Below the pieces are notes generated by a model, which saw only the letters and a list, made by a program, of their open reading frames with translations, was not told where the DNA came from and did no database searches. The translations under genes were made by a program, and so were the position numbers. A stretch of 64,000 bases of DNA from Aldrovandia affinis (taxonomy: Eukaryota > Chordata > Actinopteri > Notacanthiformes > Halosauridae). Positions 1 through 9,282 of this stretch are shown here, one piece after another. The stretch lies in the NCBI GenBank assembly GCA_029706075.1, contig JAINUG010000177.1, positions 1-64,000 of the forward strand, read 5' to 3'. Each line of letters begins with the position of its first letter. Positions within the stretch are counted from its first letter, which is position 1.

Positions 1-14
1 CAAATTCTTATGTG

Positions 15-86
15 TAGCAGAGGATGGTTTCGATCCATCGACCTCTGGGTTATGGGCCCAGCACGCTTCCGCTGCGCCACTCTGCT
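15..86 (-). tRNA. Initiator tRNA-Met (CAT), copy 1 (reference copy)
   Basis: Read on the minus strand this is a complete 72-nt initiator tRNA. The marks of an initiator are visible: an A1:T72 end pair, three consecutive G:C pairs in the anticodon stem on both sides of CCCATAA, and ATCG instead of TTCG at the start of the T loop. The anticodon is CAT. Internal A and B box promoters are intact. It reads the AUG start codon when charged with methionine. The other intact copies in the array share this sequence as far as I compared them. Confidence 0.97.
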
Positions 87-210
87 GTGCTATCCTGATT
101 TTGGTAGTCAAGCTAAAAGCTGAGAACAATACAAAAGCATCTTAATTAATACCTAGTCCAAACATATTGTTTGGTTAAAGGCGATTGACAAGGTTAGAAC
201 CTCGCATTTA

Positions 211-282
211 TAGCAGAGGATGGTTTCGATCCATCGACCTCTGGGTTATGGGCCCAGCACGCTTCCGCTGCGCCACTCTGCT
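211..282 (-). tRNA. Initiator tRNA-Met (CAT), copy 2
   Basis: Intact 72-nt copy, 196 bp from copy 1. Its 5' flank is the second flank type (right side TGCTGTTGTGG), which marks the last initiator gene before a tRNA-Arg unit. Confidence 0.97.
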
Positions 283-406
283 GTGCTGTTGTGGTTCTTG
301 TAGCCATGCTAGAAAGGGATAACAATACACATACGTGTTAATTGCAAGGTGTAAGATGGTACCATTATGTTGTCTTCATTCAGATTTTTATTGCTTTGGG
401 CAAGTA

Positions 407-2796
407 CATTTACATTTTTACATTTTAAGCATTTAGCAGACGCTCTTATCCAGAGCGACTTACAAGATGTGCATTAATACAAGGTGAGAACAATCAAAGT
501 TAGCGTACAAGATCAGTGCAGTAAAACGGCAAAAGACATCATTGCAGGCATCTGCGTATCATACCTGTAACATTGGGAAAGAAAAGGTTAGTGGGTTTTT
601 TTTTTTTTTTTTTTGAACAAGTAAACAGTGGTGATGACAGATTGACTAGATGGACAGTGTTCAGTGGTAGTGGAGTCTGAAGAGGTGGGTTTTGAGTCTC
701 TTGCGGAAGATTGGAAGTGATTCCGCAGTCCTGACCGATTGCGGGAGGTCGTTCCACCATCGAGGGACCAGGACAGAGAAGAGGCGAGACCGCGAGGAGC
801 GGCTGCCAGGCGCCCGGAGGGATGGGGCAGTCAGTCTGCCAGCGGAGGCGGAGCGGAGGGGTCTGGACGGGGTGTAGGGCGTGATGAGTGACTGGAGGTA
901 CGGGGAGCAGTACCTCTGGCCGCTTGAAAAGCCAGCACCAGTGACTTGAATCTGATGCGTGCTGCGATGGGGAGCCAATGCAGAGAGGAGAGTAGAGGGG
1001 TGGCGTGGGTGAACTTCGGCTGGTTGAACACCAGGCGAGCAGCAGCGTTCTGGACTAGTTGCAGTGGCTTGATGGCACAGGCCGGAAGGCCTGCCAGCAA
1101 GGAATTGCAGTAGTCCAGACGTGAGATCACCAGGGCCTGGACCAGGAGTTGAGTGGCCTCTTGGGTGAGGAACGGTCTGATCCTCCGGATGTTGTGGAGG
1201 GAGAAACGGCAGGTCCGGGAGATCGCTGCAATATGGCTCGAGAAGCACAGCTGGTTGTCCAAGGTTACCCCGAGACTCCTGGCAGACTGGGACGGAGACA
1301 CTATGGAGCCTTCCACGGTAATTGACGCATCAATCATCGGGAGCCCTTCGCTGGGAGGAAGAGCAGCTCTGTCTTCCCCAGGTTCAGCTTCAGGTGGTGG
1401 GTGGACATCCATGCGGAGATGTCAGCCAGGCATGCAGAGATCCGTGCCGGGACCTGGGTATCAGATGGAGGGAAGGAGAGAAACAGTTGAGTGTCATCAG
1501 CATAACAGTGATAGGAAAAACCATGAGCAGAAATAACAGAGCCAAGTGACTTGGTGTACAGAGAAAATAGGACAGGGCCTAGCACCGAGCCCTGGGACAC
1601 CGGTAGAGAGGGTGCGGGAGAGGAGAGGATCCTCTCCAGGCCACCTGGTAGGACCGGTCAGCCAGGTAGGACTCAAACCATGTCAGCACAGATCCCGAGA
1701 TTCCCATCTCGACGAGAGATGAGAGCAGGATCCGGTGGTCCACGGTGTCGAATGCCGCCGATAGGTCAAGGAGGAGGAGGACGGAGCTAAGGGATCGGGA
1801 CTTAGCGACGTGAAGAGCCTCAGAGACCGCAAGGAGAGCAGTCTCTGTGGAGTGGCGGCTCTGAACCCAGATTGGTTGGGATCAAGCAGGTCGTTCTGTA
1901 AGAGATGAGCAGACAGTTGATTATAGGCAGCCCGCTCTAACGTTTTGGAGAGAAAAGGGAGGAGAGAGACAGGTCGGTAGTTAGAGATGACAGCAGGATT
2001 CAGAGAGGTTTTTTTGAGGAGGGGACAACCTGGGCGCATTTGAGGGAGGAGGGGACAGAGCCAGAGGAAAGAGAGGAGTTAATGACATTAGAGACAAAGG
2101 GGAGGATGTCCATAGCAATGGACTGGAAGAGGGGGGAAGGAATGGGATCAAGAGGGCAGGTGGTGGGACGGTGGGAGAGGACAAGTTGAAGGATGTCCGA
2201 GTCAGGGAGGGGTGAGAAGGAGGACAGAGAGGTGGGAGGTTTAGGTAGCGGGATGGGAGAGGGAGGGGTAGGGGGGAAGGAGTTGCGAATGACCTCAACC
2301 TTCTCGTGAAAGAAGGATGAGAAGTCATCTGCGGTTTATAGAGGGGGGTGGGGGAGGAGGAGGGGTGAGGAGAGAGGAAAATGTAGCATAGAGTTTACGT
2401 GGGTTGGAAACAGAGGATTGAATCTTAGAAAGGAAGAATGCAGACTTAGCAGAGGAGAGGTTAGCGGAGAAGGAAGCCAGGAGTATGTGGAAGTCAGACA
2501 GAGCTGCAGGGGATTTGGATTTTCTCCATTTCCTTTCTGCCGCACGCAGCTTCAGACGGTTAGCCCGAATGGAATCGGTTAGCCAGGGGCGGGGGGGAGA
2601 CGAGCGGGTTTAGCGGATCGAGGACAGAGTAAGTCAAAGGAGGAGGAGAGAGAGGAAAGTAGGGTGGATGATGCTACTTCAGTAGGTAGCTGAGAGAAGG
2701 CATCAGCAGGGGAAGGGAAGATAGGACAGTAGCTGAGAGGGCAGCGGGTGAGAGAGAGCGGACGTTGCGACGGACAAGGACAGTGGGAGCAGGTGA
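407..2796 (-). mobile_element. L2-type LINE (non-LTR retrotransposon), 5'-truncated, broken ORF
   Basis: Minus-strand fragments of an L2-clade reverse transcriptase, in order from high to low coordinate: about 2039-1683 (SNYRPVSLLPFLSKTLER, QSGFR), 1600-1334 ([14 protein letters not shown], then the catalytic YADDTQ), 1412-831 (SRLDYCNSLLAGLP, LHWLPI), and the C-terminal end near 661 (WNDLPQSVR, FRKRLKTHLF). These lie in different frames, so the ORF is frameshifted. The 3' tail at 407-480 carries, on the minus strand, the words GTCGCTCTGGATAAGAGCG and CTGCTAAATG, which are also the 3' tail of the SINEs in this window. Tandem-array spacer resumes on each side (GGGCAAGTA to the left, ATCTGTTGC to the right), with about 20 bp of spacer lost at the insertion. 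Confidence 0.9.
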
Positions 2797-2820
2797 TCTG
2801 TTGCTTTTTTCATGACCTTC

Positions 2821-2824
2821 AAAA
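2821..2824 (-). terminator. RNA polymerase III T4 terminator of tRNA-Arg copy 1
   Basis: AAAA on the plus strand gives TTTT on the minus strand, 12 nt past the 3' end of the tRNA-Arg gene. The same run follows every Arg copy in the array. Confidence 0.7.
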
Positions 2825-2836
2825 GACAGGTGACTC

Positions 2837-2909
2837 CACCCCAGATGGGACTTGAACCCACAATCCCTGGCTTAGGAGGCCAGTGCCTTATCCATTAGGC
2901 CACTGGGGC
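2837..2909 (-). tRNA. tRNA-Arg (CCT), copy 1
   Basis: Complete 73-nt tRNA on the minus strand. The acceptor stem pairs GCCCCAG with CTGGGGT-type ends, the anticodon loop is CTCCTAA (anticodon CCT, reading AGG), and the B box is GGTTCAAGTCC. No intron. A T4 run follows 12 nt downstream. Confidence 0.96.
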
Positions 2910-3052
2910 TTTGCAAAATGTAGATTTTAATCTGAAAAAAAGGAAAAAAGAATGGTCAACTATTTTAGTAAAAAAATTGGTGTGTGAAAGAAACAGTCCA
3001 AATGTATTGCTCATTTTAGGGTGATTAAAATGTGAGCACAAATTCTTATGTG

Positions 3053-3124
3053 TAGCAGAGGATGGTTTCGATCCATCGACCTCTGGGTTATGGGCCCAGC
3101 ACGCTTCCGCTGCGCCACTCTGCT
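3053..3124 (-). tRNA. Initiator tRNA-Met (CAT), copy 3
   Basis: Intact 72-nt copy. It has the first trailer type (CACATAAGAATTTGTG on the minus strand), typical of the initiator gene next to a tRNA-Arg gene. Confidence 0.97.
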
Positions 3125-3248
3125 GTGCTATCCTGATTTTGGTAGTCAAGCTAAAAGCTGAGAACAATACAAAAGCATCTTAATTAATACCTAGTCCAAA
3201 CATATTGTTTGGTTAAAGGCGATTGACAAGGACAGAACCTCGCATTTA

Positions 3249-3320
3249 TAGCAGAGGATGGTTTCGATCCATCGACCTCTGGGTTATGGGCCCAGCACGC
3301 TTCCGCTGCGCCACTCTGCT
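3249..3320 (-). tRNA. Initiator tRNA-Met (CAT), copy 4
   Basis: Intact 72-nt copy, 196 bp from copy 3, with the end-of-unit 5' flank (TGTTCTGTTATGG on its right). Confidence 0.97.
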
Positions 3321-3505
3321 GTTCTGTTATGGTTCTTGTAGCCATGCTAGAAAGGGGTAACAATACACATACGTGTTAATTGCAAGGTGTAAGATGGTAC
3401 CATTATGTTGTCTTCATTAGGAATTTTATCGCTTTTGGCAAGTATTATTCCACCGGAAAAAAAAATCTGTTGCTTTTTTCATGACCTTCAAAAGACAGCT
3501 GACTC

Positions 3506-3578
3506 CACCCCAGATGGGACTTGAACCCACAATCCCTGGCTTAGGAGGCCAGTGCCTTATCCATTAGGCCACTGGGGC
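3506..3578 (-). tRNA. tRNA-Arg (CCT), copy 2
   Basis: Complete 73-nt gene with anticodon CCT and intact B box; the 3' trailer begins GAGTCAGCTGTC and reaches a TTTT run. Confidence 0.96.
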
Positions 3579-3712
3579 TTTGCAAAAAGTAGATTTTAAT
3601 CTGAAAAAAAGGAAAAAAGAATGGTCAACTATTTTAGTAAAAAAATTGGTGCGTGAAAGAAACAGTCCAAATGTATTGCTCATTTTAGGGTGCTGAGCAC
3701 AAATTCTTTTTG

Positions 3713-3770
3713 TAGCAGAGGATGGTTTCGATTACCTCTGGGTTAAACGCTTCCGCTGCGCCACTCTGCT
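3713..3770 (-). pseudogene. Broken initiator tRNA-Met copy lacking its anticodon
   Basis: Only 58 nt. Compared with intact copies it has lost part of the T stem and about ten bases across the anticodon loop, including CAT. It cannot fold into a tRNA. It lies in a block (3660-4080) where spacer words are shortened and shuffled. Confidence 0.9.
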
Positions 3771-3861
3771 GTGCTATCCTGATTTTGGTAGTCAAGCTAA
3801 AAGCTGAGAACAACAAAGCATCTTAATTAATGTCCAAACAGAGGATGGAATCTCGCATTTA

Positions 3862-3942
3862 TAGCAGAGGATGGTTTCGATCCATCGACCTCTGGGTTAT
3901 GGGCCCAGCACGCTGCGCTGCGCCACTCTGCGCCACTCTGCT
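3862..3942 (-). pseudogene. Broken initiator tRNA-Met copy with a duplicated 5' end
   Basis: The T arm and anticodon arm are intact, but the D-arm and acceptor side are altered: the plus-strand word CGCCACTCTG occurs twice and a base is lost beside it, giving 81 nt. Confidence 0.85.
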
Positions 3943-4119
3943 GTGCTATCCTGATTTTTGGTTAGTGACAAGGACAGAAGCTAAAATGGCTGATCCATCA
4001 ATACAAAAGCATCTTAATCCTGATTTTGGTATCAAGCCTGAGAACAATCCAAACATATTGTTTGGTCCAAACATATTGTTTGGTTAAAGGCGATTGACAA
4101 GGACAGAACCTCGCATTTA

Positions 4120-4191
4120 TAGCAGAGGATGGTTTCGATCCATCGACCTCTGGGTTATGGGCCCAGCACGCTTCCGCTGCGCCACTCTGCT
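4120..4191 (-). tRNA. Initiator tRNA-Met (CAT), copy 5
   Basis: Intact 72-nt copy with the end-of-unit 5' flank (TGTTCTGTCAAGG). Confidence 0.97.
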
Positions 4192-4376
4192 GTTCTGTCA
4201 AGGTTCTTGTAGCCATGCTAGAAAGGGGTAACAATACACATACGTGTTAATTGCAAGGTGTAAGATGGTACCATTATGTTGTCTTCATTAGGAGTTTTAT
4301 CGCTTTTGGCAAGTATTATTCCACCGACATTTTTTTTCTGTTGCTTTTTTCATGACCTTCAAAAGACAGGCATCTT

Positions 4377-4449
4377 CACCCCAGATGGGACTTGAACCCA
4401 CAATCCCTGGCTTAGGAGGCCAGTGCCTTATCCATTAGGCCACTGGGGC
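4377..4449 (-). tRNA. tRNA-Arg (CCT), copy 3
   Basis: Complete 73-nt gene. Its trailer begins GAAGATGCCTGTC, a variant shared only with the copy at 6434, which supports a segmental duplication of the two units. Confidence 0.96.
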
Positions 4450-4590
4450 TTCGTAAACAGTAGATTTTTATCGGTACAAAAGGAAAAAAGAATGGTAAAC
4501 TATTTCAGCAAAAAAATTGGTGTGTGAAAGAAACAGTCCAAATGTATTGCTCATTTTAAGGTGATTAATGCGAGCACAAATTCTTATGTG

Positions 4591-4635
4591 CAGCAGAGGA
4601 TGGTTTTGGTTCATATAAGTCCTGGTTATGGGCCT
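4591..4635 (-). pseudogene. Truncated initiator tRNA-Met copy (3' half)
   Basis: Plus-strand sequence matches the tRNA 3' half up to the anticodon, with substitutions in the T arm, then runs into spacer (ATCAACATC). The identical scar recurs at 6648. Confidence 0.88.
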
Positions 4636-4713
4636 ATCAACATCTTAATTAATACCTAGTCTAAACATATTGTTTTGTTCAAGGCAGTTGACCCCCGCCG
4701 AATCTCGCATTTA

Positions 4714-4785
4714 TAGCAGAGGATGGTTTCGATCCATCGACCTCTGGGTTATGGGCCCAGCACGCTTCCGCTGCGCCACTCTGCT
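4714..4785 (-). tRNA. Initiator tRNA-Met (CAT), copy 6
   Basis: Intact 72-nt copy; its 3' trailer contains CGGCGGGGGTCAA, a variant of the usual spacer. Confidence 0.97.
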
Positions 4786-4909
4786 GTGCAATCCCAACTT
4801 TGGTATTCAAGCTAAAAGCTGAGAACAATACAAAAGCCTCTTAATTAATACCTAGTCCAAAGAAATTGTTTGGTTCAAGGCAATTGACCACAACCGAATC
4901 TTGCATTTA

Positions 4910-4981
4910 TAGCAGAGGATGGTTTCGATCCATCGACCTCTGGGTTATGGGCCCAGCACGCTTCCGCTGCGCCACTCTGCT
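4910..4981 (-). tRNA. Initiator tRNA-Met (CAT), copy 7
   Basis: Intact 72-nt copy, 196 bp from copy 6. Confidence 0.97.
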
Positions 4982-5106
4982 GTGCTATCCTGATTTTGGT
5001 AGTCAAGCTAAAAGCTGAGAACAATACAAAAGCATCTTAATTAATACCTAGTCCAAACATATTGTTTGGTTAAAGGCGATTGACAAGGACAGAATCCTCG
5101 CATTTA

Positions 5107-5187
5107 TAGCAGAGGATGGTTTCGATCCATCGACCTCTGGGTTATGGGCCCAGCACGCCCAGCACGCTTCCGCTGCGCCACTCTGCT
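5107..5187 (-). pseudogene. Initiator tRNA-Met copy with a 9-bp internal duplication
   Basis: 81 nt long: the plus-strand word CCCAGCACG is present twice in a row, inserting nine bases at the D arm / anticodon stem junction. All other positions match the intact copies. It keeps both box promoters and could be transcribed, but the insertion should prevent normal folding. Confidence 0.9.
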
Positions 5188-5372
5188 GTGCTGTTGTGGT
5201 TCTTGTAGCCATGCTAGAAAGGGATAACAATACACATACGTGTTAATTGCAAGGTGTAAGATGGTACCATTATGTTGTCTTCATTCAGAGTTTTATTGCT
5301 TTGGGCAAGTATTATTCCACCGGAAAAAAAATTCTGTTGCTTTTTTCATGACCTTCAAAAGACAGGTGACTC

Positions 5373-5445
5373 CACCCCAGATGGGACTTGAACCCACAAT
5401 CCCTGGCTTAGGAGGCCAGTGCCTTATCCATTAGGCCACTGGGGC
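5373..5445 (-). tRNA. tRNA-Arg (CCT), copy 4
   Basis: Complete 73-nt gene with the standard GAGTCACCTGTC trailer followed by TTTT. Confidence 0.96.
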
Positions 5446-5588
5446 TTTGCAAAAAGTAGATTTTAATCTGAAAAAAAGGAAAAAAGAATGGTCAACTATT
5501 TTAGTAAAAAAATTGGTGCGTGAAAGAAACAGTCCAAATGTATTGCTCATTTTAGGGTGATTAAAATGTGAGCACAAATTCTTATGTG

Positions 5589-5660
5589 TAGCAGAGGATG
5601 GTTTCGATCCATCGACCTCTGGGTTATGGGCCCAGCACGCTTCCGCTGCGCCACTCTGCT
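5589..5660 (-). tRNA. Initiator tRNA-Met (CAT), copy 8
   Basis: Intact 72-nt copy with the first trailer type, next to tRNA-Arg copy 4. Confidence 0.97.
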
Positions 5661-5784
5661 GTGCTATCCTGATTTTGGTAGTCAAGCTAAAAGCTGAGAA
5701 CAATACAAAAGCATCTTAATTAATACCTACTCCAAACATATTGTTTGGTTCAAGGCAATTGACCACAACCGAATCTCGCATTTA

Positions 5785-5856
5785 TAGCAGAGGATGGTTT
5801 CGATCCATCGACCTCTGGGTTATGGGCCCAGCACGCTTCCGCTGCGCCACTCTGCT
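5785..5856 (-). tRNA. Initiator tRNA-Met (CAT), copy 9
   Basis: Intact 72-nt copy, 196 bp from copy 8. Confidence 0.97.
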
Positions 5857-5975
5857 GTGCAATCCTAACTTTGGTATTCAAGCTAAAAGCTGAGAACAAT
5901 ACAAAGCATCTTAACACCTGGCCCAAAAATATTGTTTGGTTGAAGGCGATTGACAAGGACAGAATCTCGCATTTA

Positions 5976-6047
5976 TAGCAGAGGATGGTTTCGATCCATC
6001 GACCTCTGGGTTATGGGCCCAGCACGCTTCCGCTGCGCCACTCTGCT
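5976..6047 (-). tRNA. Initiator tRNA-Met (CAT), copy 10
   Basis: Intact 72-nt copy in a shortened 191-bp unit. Confidence 0.97.
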
Positions 6048-6171
6048 GTGCGATCCTGATTTTGGTAGTCAAGCTAAAAGCTGAGAACAATACAAAAGCA
6101 TCTTAATTAATACCTAGTCCAAACATATTGTTTGGTTAAAGGCGATTGACAAGGACAGAACCTCGCATTTA

Positions 6172-6243
6172 TAGCAGAGGATGGTTTCGATCCATCGACC
6201 TCTGGGTTATGGGCCCAGCACGCTTCCGCTGCGCCACTCTGCT
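6172..6243 (-). tRNA. Initiator tRNA-Met (CAT), copy 11
   Basis: Intact 72-nt copy with the same end-of-unit flank as copy 5. Confidence 0.97.
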
Positions 6244-6433
6244 GTTCTGTCAAGGTTCTTGTAGCCATGCTAGAAAGAGGATGGTAACAATACACATACG
6301 TGTTAATTGCAAGGTGTAAGATGGTACCATTATGTTGTCTTCATTAGGAGTTTTATCGTTTTTTGGCAAGTATTATTCCACCGACTTTTTTTTTTTTTTG
6401 CTTTTTTCATGACCTTCAAAAGACAGGCATCTT

Positions 6434-6506
6434 CACCCCAGATGGGACTTGAACCCACAATCCCTGGCTTAGGAGGCCAGTGCCTTATCCATTAGGCCAC
6501 TGGGGC
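6434..6506 (-). tRNA. tRNA-Arg (CCT), copy 5
   Basis: Complete 73-nt gene; flanks match copy 3 at 4377 closely on both sides. Confidence 0.96.
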
Positions 6507-6647
6507 TTCGTAAACAGTAGATTTTTATCGGTACAAAAGGAAAAAAGAATGGTAAACTATTTCAGCAAAAAAATTGGTGTGTGAAAGAAACAGTCCAAAT
6601 GTATTGCTCATTTTAAGGTGATTAATGCGAGCACAAATTCTTATGTG

Positions 6648-6692
6648 CAGCAGAGGATGGTTTTGGTTCATATAAGTCCTGGTTATGGGCCT
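6648..6692 (-). pseudogene. Truncated initiator tRNA-Met copy, duplicate of the scar at 4591
   Basis: Same 45-base 3'-half remnant with the same substitutions and the same junction as 4591-4635. Confidence 0.88.
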
Positions 6693-6770
6693 ATCAACAT
6701 CTTAATTAATACCTAGTCTAAACATATTGTTTTGTTCAAGGCAGTTGACCCCCACCGAATCTCGCATTTA

Positions 6771-6842
6771 TAGCAGAGGATGGTTTCGATCCATCGACCT
6801 CTGGGTTATGGGCCCAGCACGCTTCCGCTGCGCCACTCTGCT
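6771..6842 (-). tRNA. Initiator tRNA-Met (CAT), copy 12
   Basis: Intact 72-nt copy, the counterpart of copy 6 in the duplicated unit. Confidence 0.97.
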
Positions 6843-6966
6843 GTGCAATCCCAACTTTGGTATTCAAGCTAAAAGCTGAGAACAATACAAAAGCATCTTA
6901 ATTAATACCTAGTCCAAACATATTGTTTGGTTCAAGGCAATTGACCACAACCGAATCTCGCATTTA

Positions 6967-7038
6967 TAGCAGAGGATGGTTTCGATCCATCGACCTCTGG
7001 GTTATGGGCCCAGCACGCTTCCGCTGCGCCACTCTGCT
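6967..7038 (-). tRNA. Initiator tRNA-Met (CAT), copy 13
   Basis: Intact 72-nt copy, the counterpart of copy 7. Confidence 0.97.
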
Positions 7039-7162
7039 GTGCTATCCTGATTTTGGTAGTCAAGCTAAAAGCTGAGAACAATACAAAAGCATCTTAATTA
7101 ATACCTAGTCCAAACATATTGTTTGGTTAAAGGCGATTGACAAGGACAGAACCTCGCATTTA

Positions 7163-7234
7163 TAGCAGAGGATGGTTTCGATCCATCGACCTCTGGGTTA
7201 TGGGCCCAGCACGCTTCCGCTGCGCCACTCTGCT
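7163..7234 (-). tRNA. Initiator tRNA-Met (CAT), copy 14
   Basis: Intact 72-nt copy. It is the counterpart of the 9-bp-duplicated copy at 5107, so the insertion there arose after the units duplicated (or was lost here). Confidence 0.97.
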
Positions 7235-7419
7235 GTGCTGTTGTGGTTCTTGTAGCCATGCTAGAAAGGGATAACAATACACATACGTGTTAATTGCAAG
7301 GTGTAAGATGGTACCATTATGTTGTCTTCATTCAGAGTTTTATTGCTTTGGGCAAGTATTATTCCACCGGAAATTTTTTTCTGTTGCTTTTTTCATGACC
7401 TTCAAAAGACAGGTGACTC

Positions 7420-7492
7420 CACCCCAGATGGGACTTGAACCCACAATCCCTGGCTTAGGAGGCCAGTGCCTTATCCATTAGGCCACTGGGGC
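7420..7492 (-). tRNA. tRNA-Arg (CCT), copy 6
   Basis: Complete 73-nt gene; the sequence to its right (7493-7760) is heavily rearranged spacer. Confidence 0.96.
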
Positions 7493-7762
7493 TTTGCAAA
7501 AGTAGATTTTTCTGAAAAAAAGGAAAAAGAATCTAGAAAAAAAAGAAAAAAGTCCAAATGTATTGCTCAACTATTTTGAGCACAAATTCTTATGTGTAGC
7601 AGAGGATGGTTTGATCCAAAAAATTGGTGATTTTGGTAGTGAAAGAAACAGTCCAAAAATGTATTGCTCATTTTAGCAGAGGATGGTGATTAAAATGAGC
7701 ACAAATTCTAAATGCTGAGAACAATGCATCTTAACACCTAGCAGAGGATGAATCTTGCATTT
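7493..7762. repeat. Scrambled array spacer with tRNA 3'-end scraps
   Basis: Short words of normal spacer (TCCAAATGTATTGCTCA, GCACAAATTCT, CATCTTAACACC) occur in order but with many gaps and repeats, mixed with several copies of TAGCAGAGGATGG from the tRNA 3' end (for example at 7597, 7675 and 7739). No full tRNA is present. Either repeated slippage or an assembly error. Confidence 0.75.
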
Positions 7763-7834
7763 TAGCAGAGGATGGTTTCGATCCATCGACCTCTGGGTTA
7801 TGGGCCCAGCACGCTTCCGCTGCGCCACTCTGCT
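7763..7834 (-). tRNA. Initiator tRNA-Met (CAT), copy 15
   Basis: Intact 72-nt copy directly after the scrambled block. Confidence 0.97.
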
Positions 7835-7956
7835 GTGCTATCCTGATTTTGGTAGTCAAGCTAAAAGCTGAGAACAATACAAAAGCATCTTAATTAATAC
7901 CTAGTCCAAACATATTGTTTGGTTGGTTCAAGGCAATTGACAGAATCTCGCATTTA

Positions 7957-8028
7957 TAGCAGAGGATGGTTTCGATCCATCGACCTCTGGGTTATGGGCC
8001 CAGCACGCTTCCGCTGCGCCACTCTGCT
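7957..8028 (-). tRNA. Initiator tRNA-Met (CAT), copy 16
   Basis: Intact 72-nt copy; its 5' flank (8029-8110) is rearranged, with two copies of ATGCTAGAAAGGGGT. Confidence 0.96.
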
Positions 8029-8258
8029 GATTTTTCTGTCTGAGAACAATGGTTCATATTGTTTTGTAGCCATGCTAGAAAGGGGTTAACAATGGTTCAC
8101 ATGCTAGAAAGGGGTAACAATACACGTGTTAATTGCAAGGTGTAAGATGGTACCATTATGTTGTCTTCATTAGGAGTTTTATTGCTTTTGGCAAGTATTA
8201 TTCCACCGAAATTTGTTTTCTGTTGCTTTTTTCATGACCTTCAAAAGACAGCTGACTC

Positions 8259-8331
8259 CACCCCAGATGGGACTTGAACCCACAATCCCTGGCTTAGGAG
8301 GCCAGTGCCTTATCCATTAGGCCACTGGGGC
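8259..8331 (-). tRNA. tRNA-Arg (CCT), copy 7
   Basis: Complete 73-nt gene, the last Arg copy before the array ends. Confidence 0.96.
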
Positions 8332-8474
8332 TTTGCAAAAAGTAGATTTTAATCTGAAAAAAAGGAAAAAAGAATGGTCAACTATTTTAGTAAAAAAATT
8401 GGTGCGTGAAAGAAACAGTCCAAATGTATTGCTCATTTTAGGGTGATTAAAATGTGAGCACAAATTCTTATGTG

Positions 8475-8546
8475 TAGCAGAGGATGGTTTCGATCCATCG
8501 ACCTCTGGGTTATGGGCCCAGCACGCTTCCGCTGCGCCACTCTGCT
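8475..8546 (-). tRNA. Initiator tRNA-Met (CAT), copy 17
   Basis: Intact 72-nt copy with the first trailer type. Confidence 0.97.
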
Positions 8547-8675
8547 GTGCTATCCTGATTTTGGTAGTCAAGCTAAAAGCTGAGAACAATACAAAGCATC
8601 TTAACACCTGGCCCAAAAATATTGTTTGGTTGAAGGCAATTGACAAGGACAGAATCTCGCATTTATAGCAGAGGA

Positions 8676-8747
8676 TGGTTTCGATCCATCGACCTCTGGG
8701 TTATGGGCCCAGCACGCTTCCGCTGCGCCACTCTGCTGTGCTATCCT
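8676..8747 (-). tRNA. Initiator tRNA-Met (CAT), copy 18
   Basis: Intact 72-nt copy, 201 bp from copy 17. Confidence 0.97.
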
Positions 8748-8861
8748 GATTTTGGTAGTCAAGCTAAAAGCTGAGAACAATACAAAAGCATCTTAATTAA
8801 TACCTAGTCCAAACATATTGTTTGGTTAAAGGCAATTGACAAGGACAGAACCTCGCATTTA

Positions 8862-8933
8862 TAGCAGAGGATGGTTTCGATCCATCGACCTCTGGGTTAT
8901 GGGCCCAGCACGCTTCCGCTGCGCCACTCTGCT
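8862..8933 (-). tRNA. Initiator tRNA-Met (CAT), copy 19
   Basis: Intact 72-nt copy in a short 186-bp unit. Confidence 0.97.
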
Positions 8934-9086
8934 GTGCAATCCTGATTTTGGTAGTCAAGCTAAAAGCTGAGAACAATACAAAAGCATCTTAATTAACACC
9001 TAGTCCAAAACATATTGTTTGGTTGAAAAAAAGGAAAAAAAGGCGATTGAAAAGGACAGAACAGACCTCTGGGTTATCTGCATTTA

Positions 9087-9158
9087 TAGCAGAGGATGGT
9101 TTCGATCCATCGACCTCTGGGTTATGGGCCCAGCACGCTTCCGCTGCGCCACTCTGCT
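9087..9158 (-). tRNA. Initiator tRNA-Met (CAT), copy 20
   Basis: Intact 72-nt copy. The spacer before it is lengthened to 225 bp by an A-rich insert and a stray anticodon-arm scrap (ACCTCTGGGTTAT at 9064). Confidence 0.97.
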
Positions 9159-9282
9159 GTGCTATCCTGATTTTGGTAGTCAAGCTAAAAGCTGAGAACA
9201 ATACAAAAGCATCTTAATTAATACCTAGTCCAAACATATTGTTTGGTTCAAGGCGATTGACAAGGACAGAATCTCGCATTTA

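Noticed and set aside
661-2328. Several overlapping plus-strand reading frames beside the reverse transcriptase
   Set aside because: Antisense shadows of the GC-rich L2 LINE.
2895-9201. Small reading frames repeating QQSGAAEACWAHNPEVDGSKPSSA-type peptides on the minus strand
   Set aside because: They are translations straight through tRNA-Met genes and vary only with spacer; not proteins.
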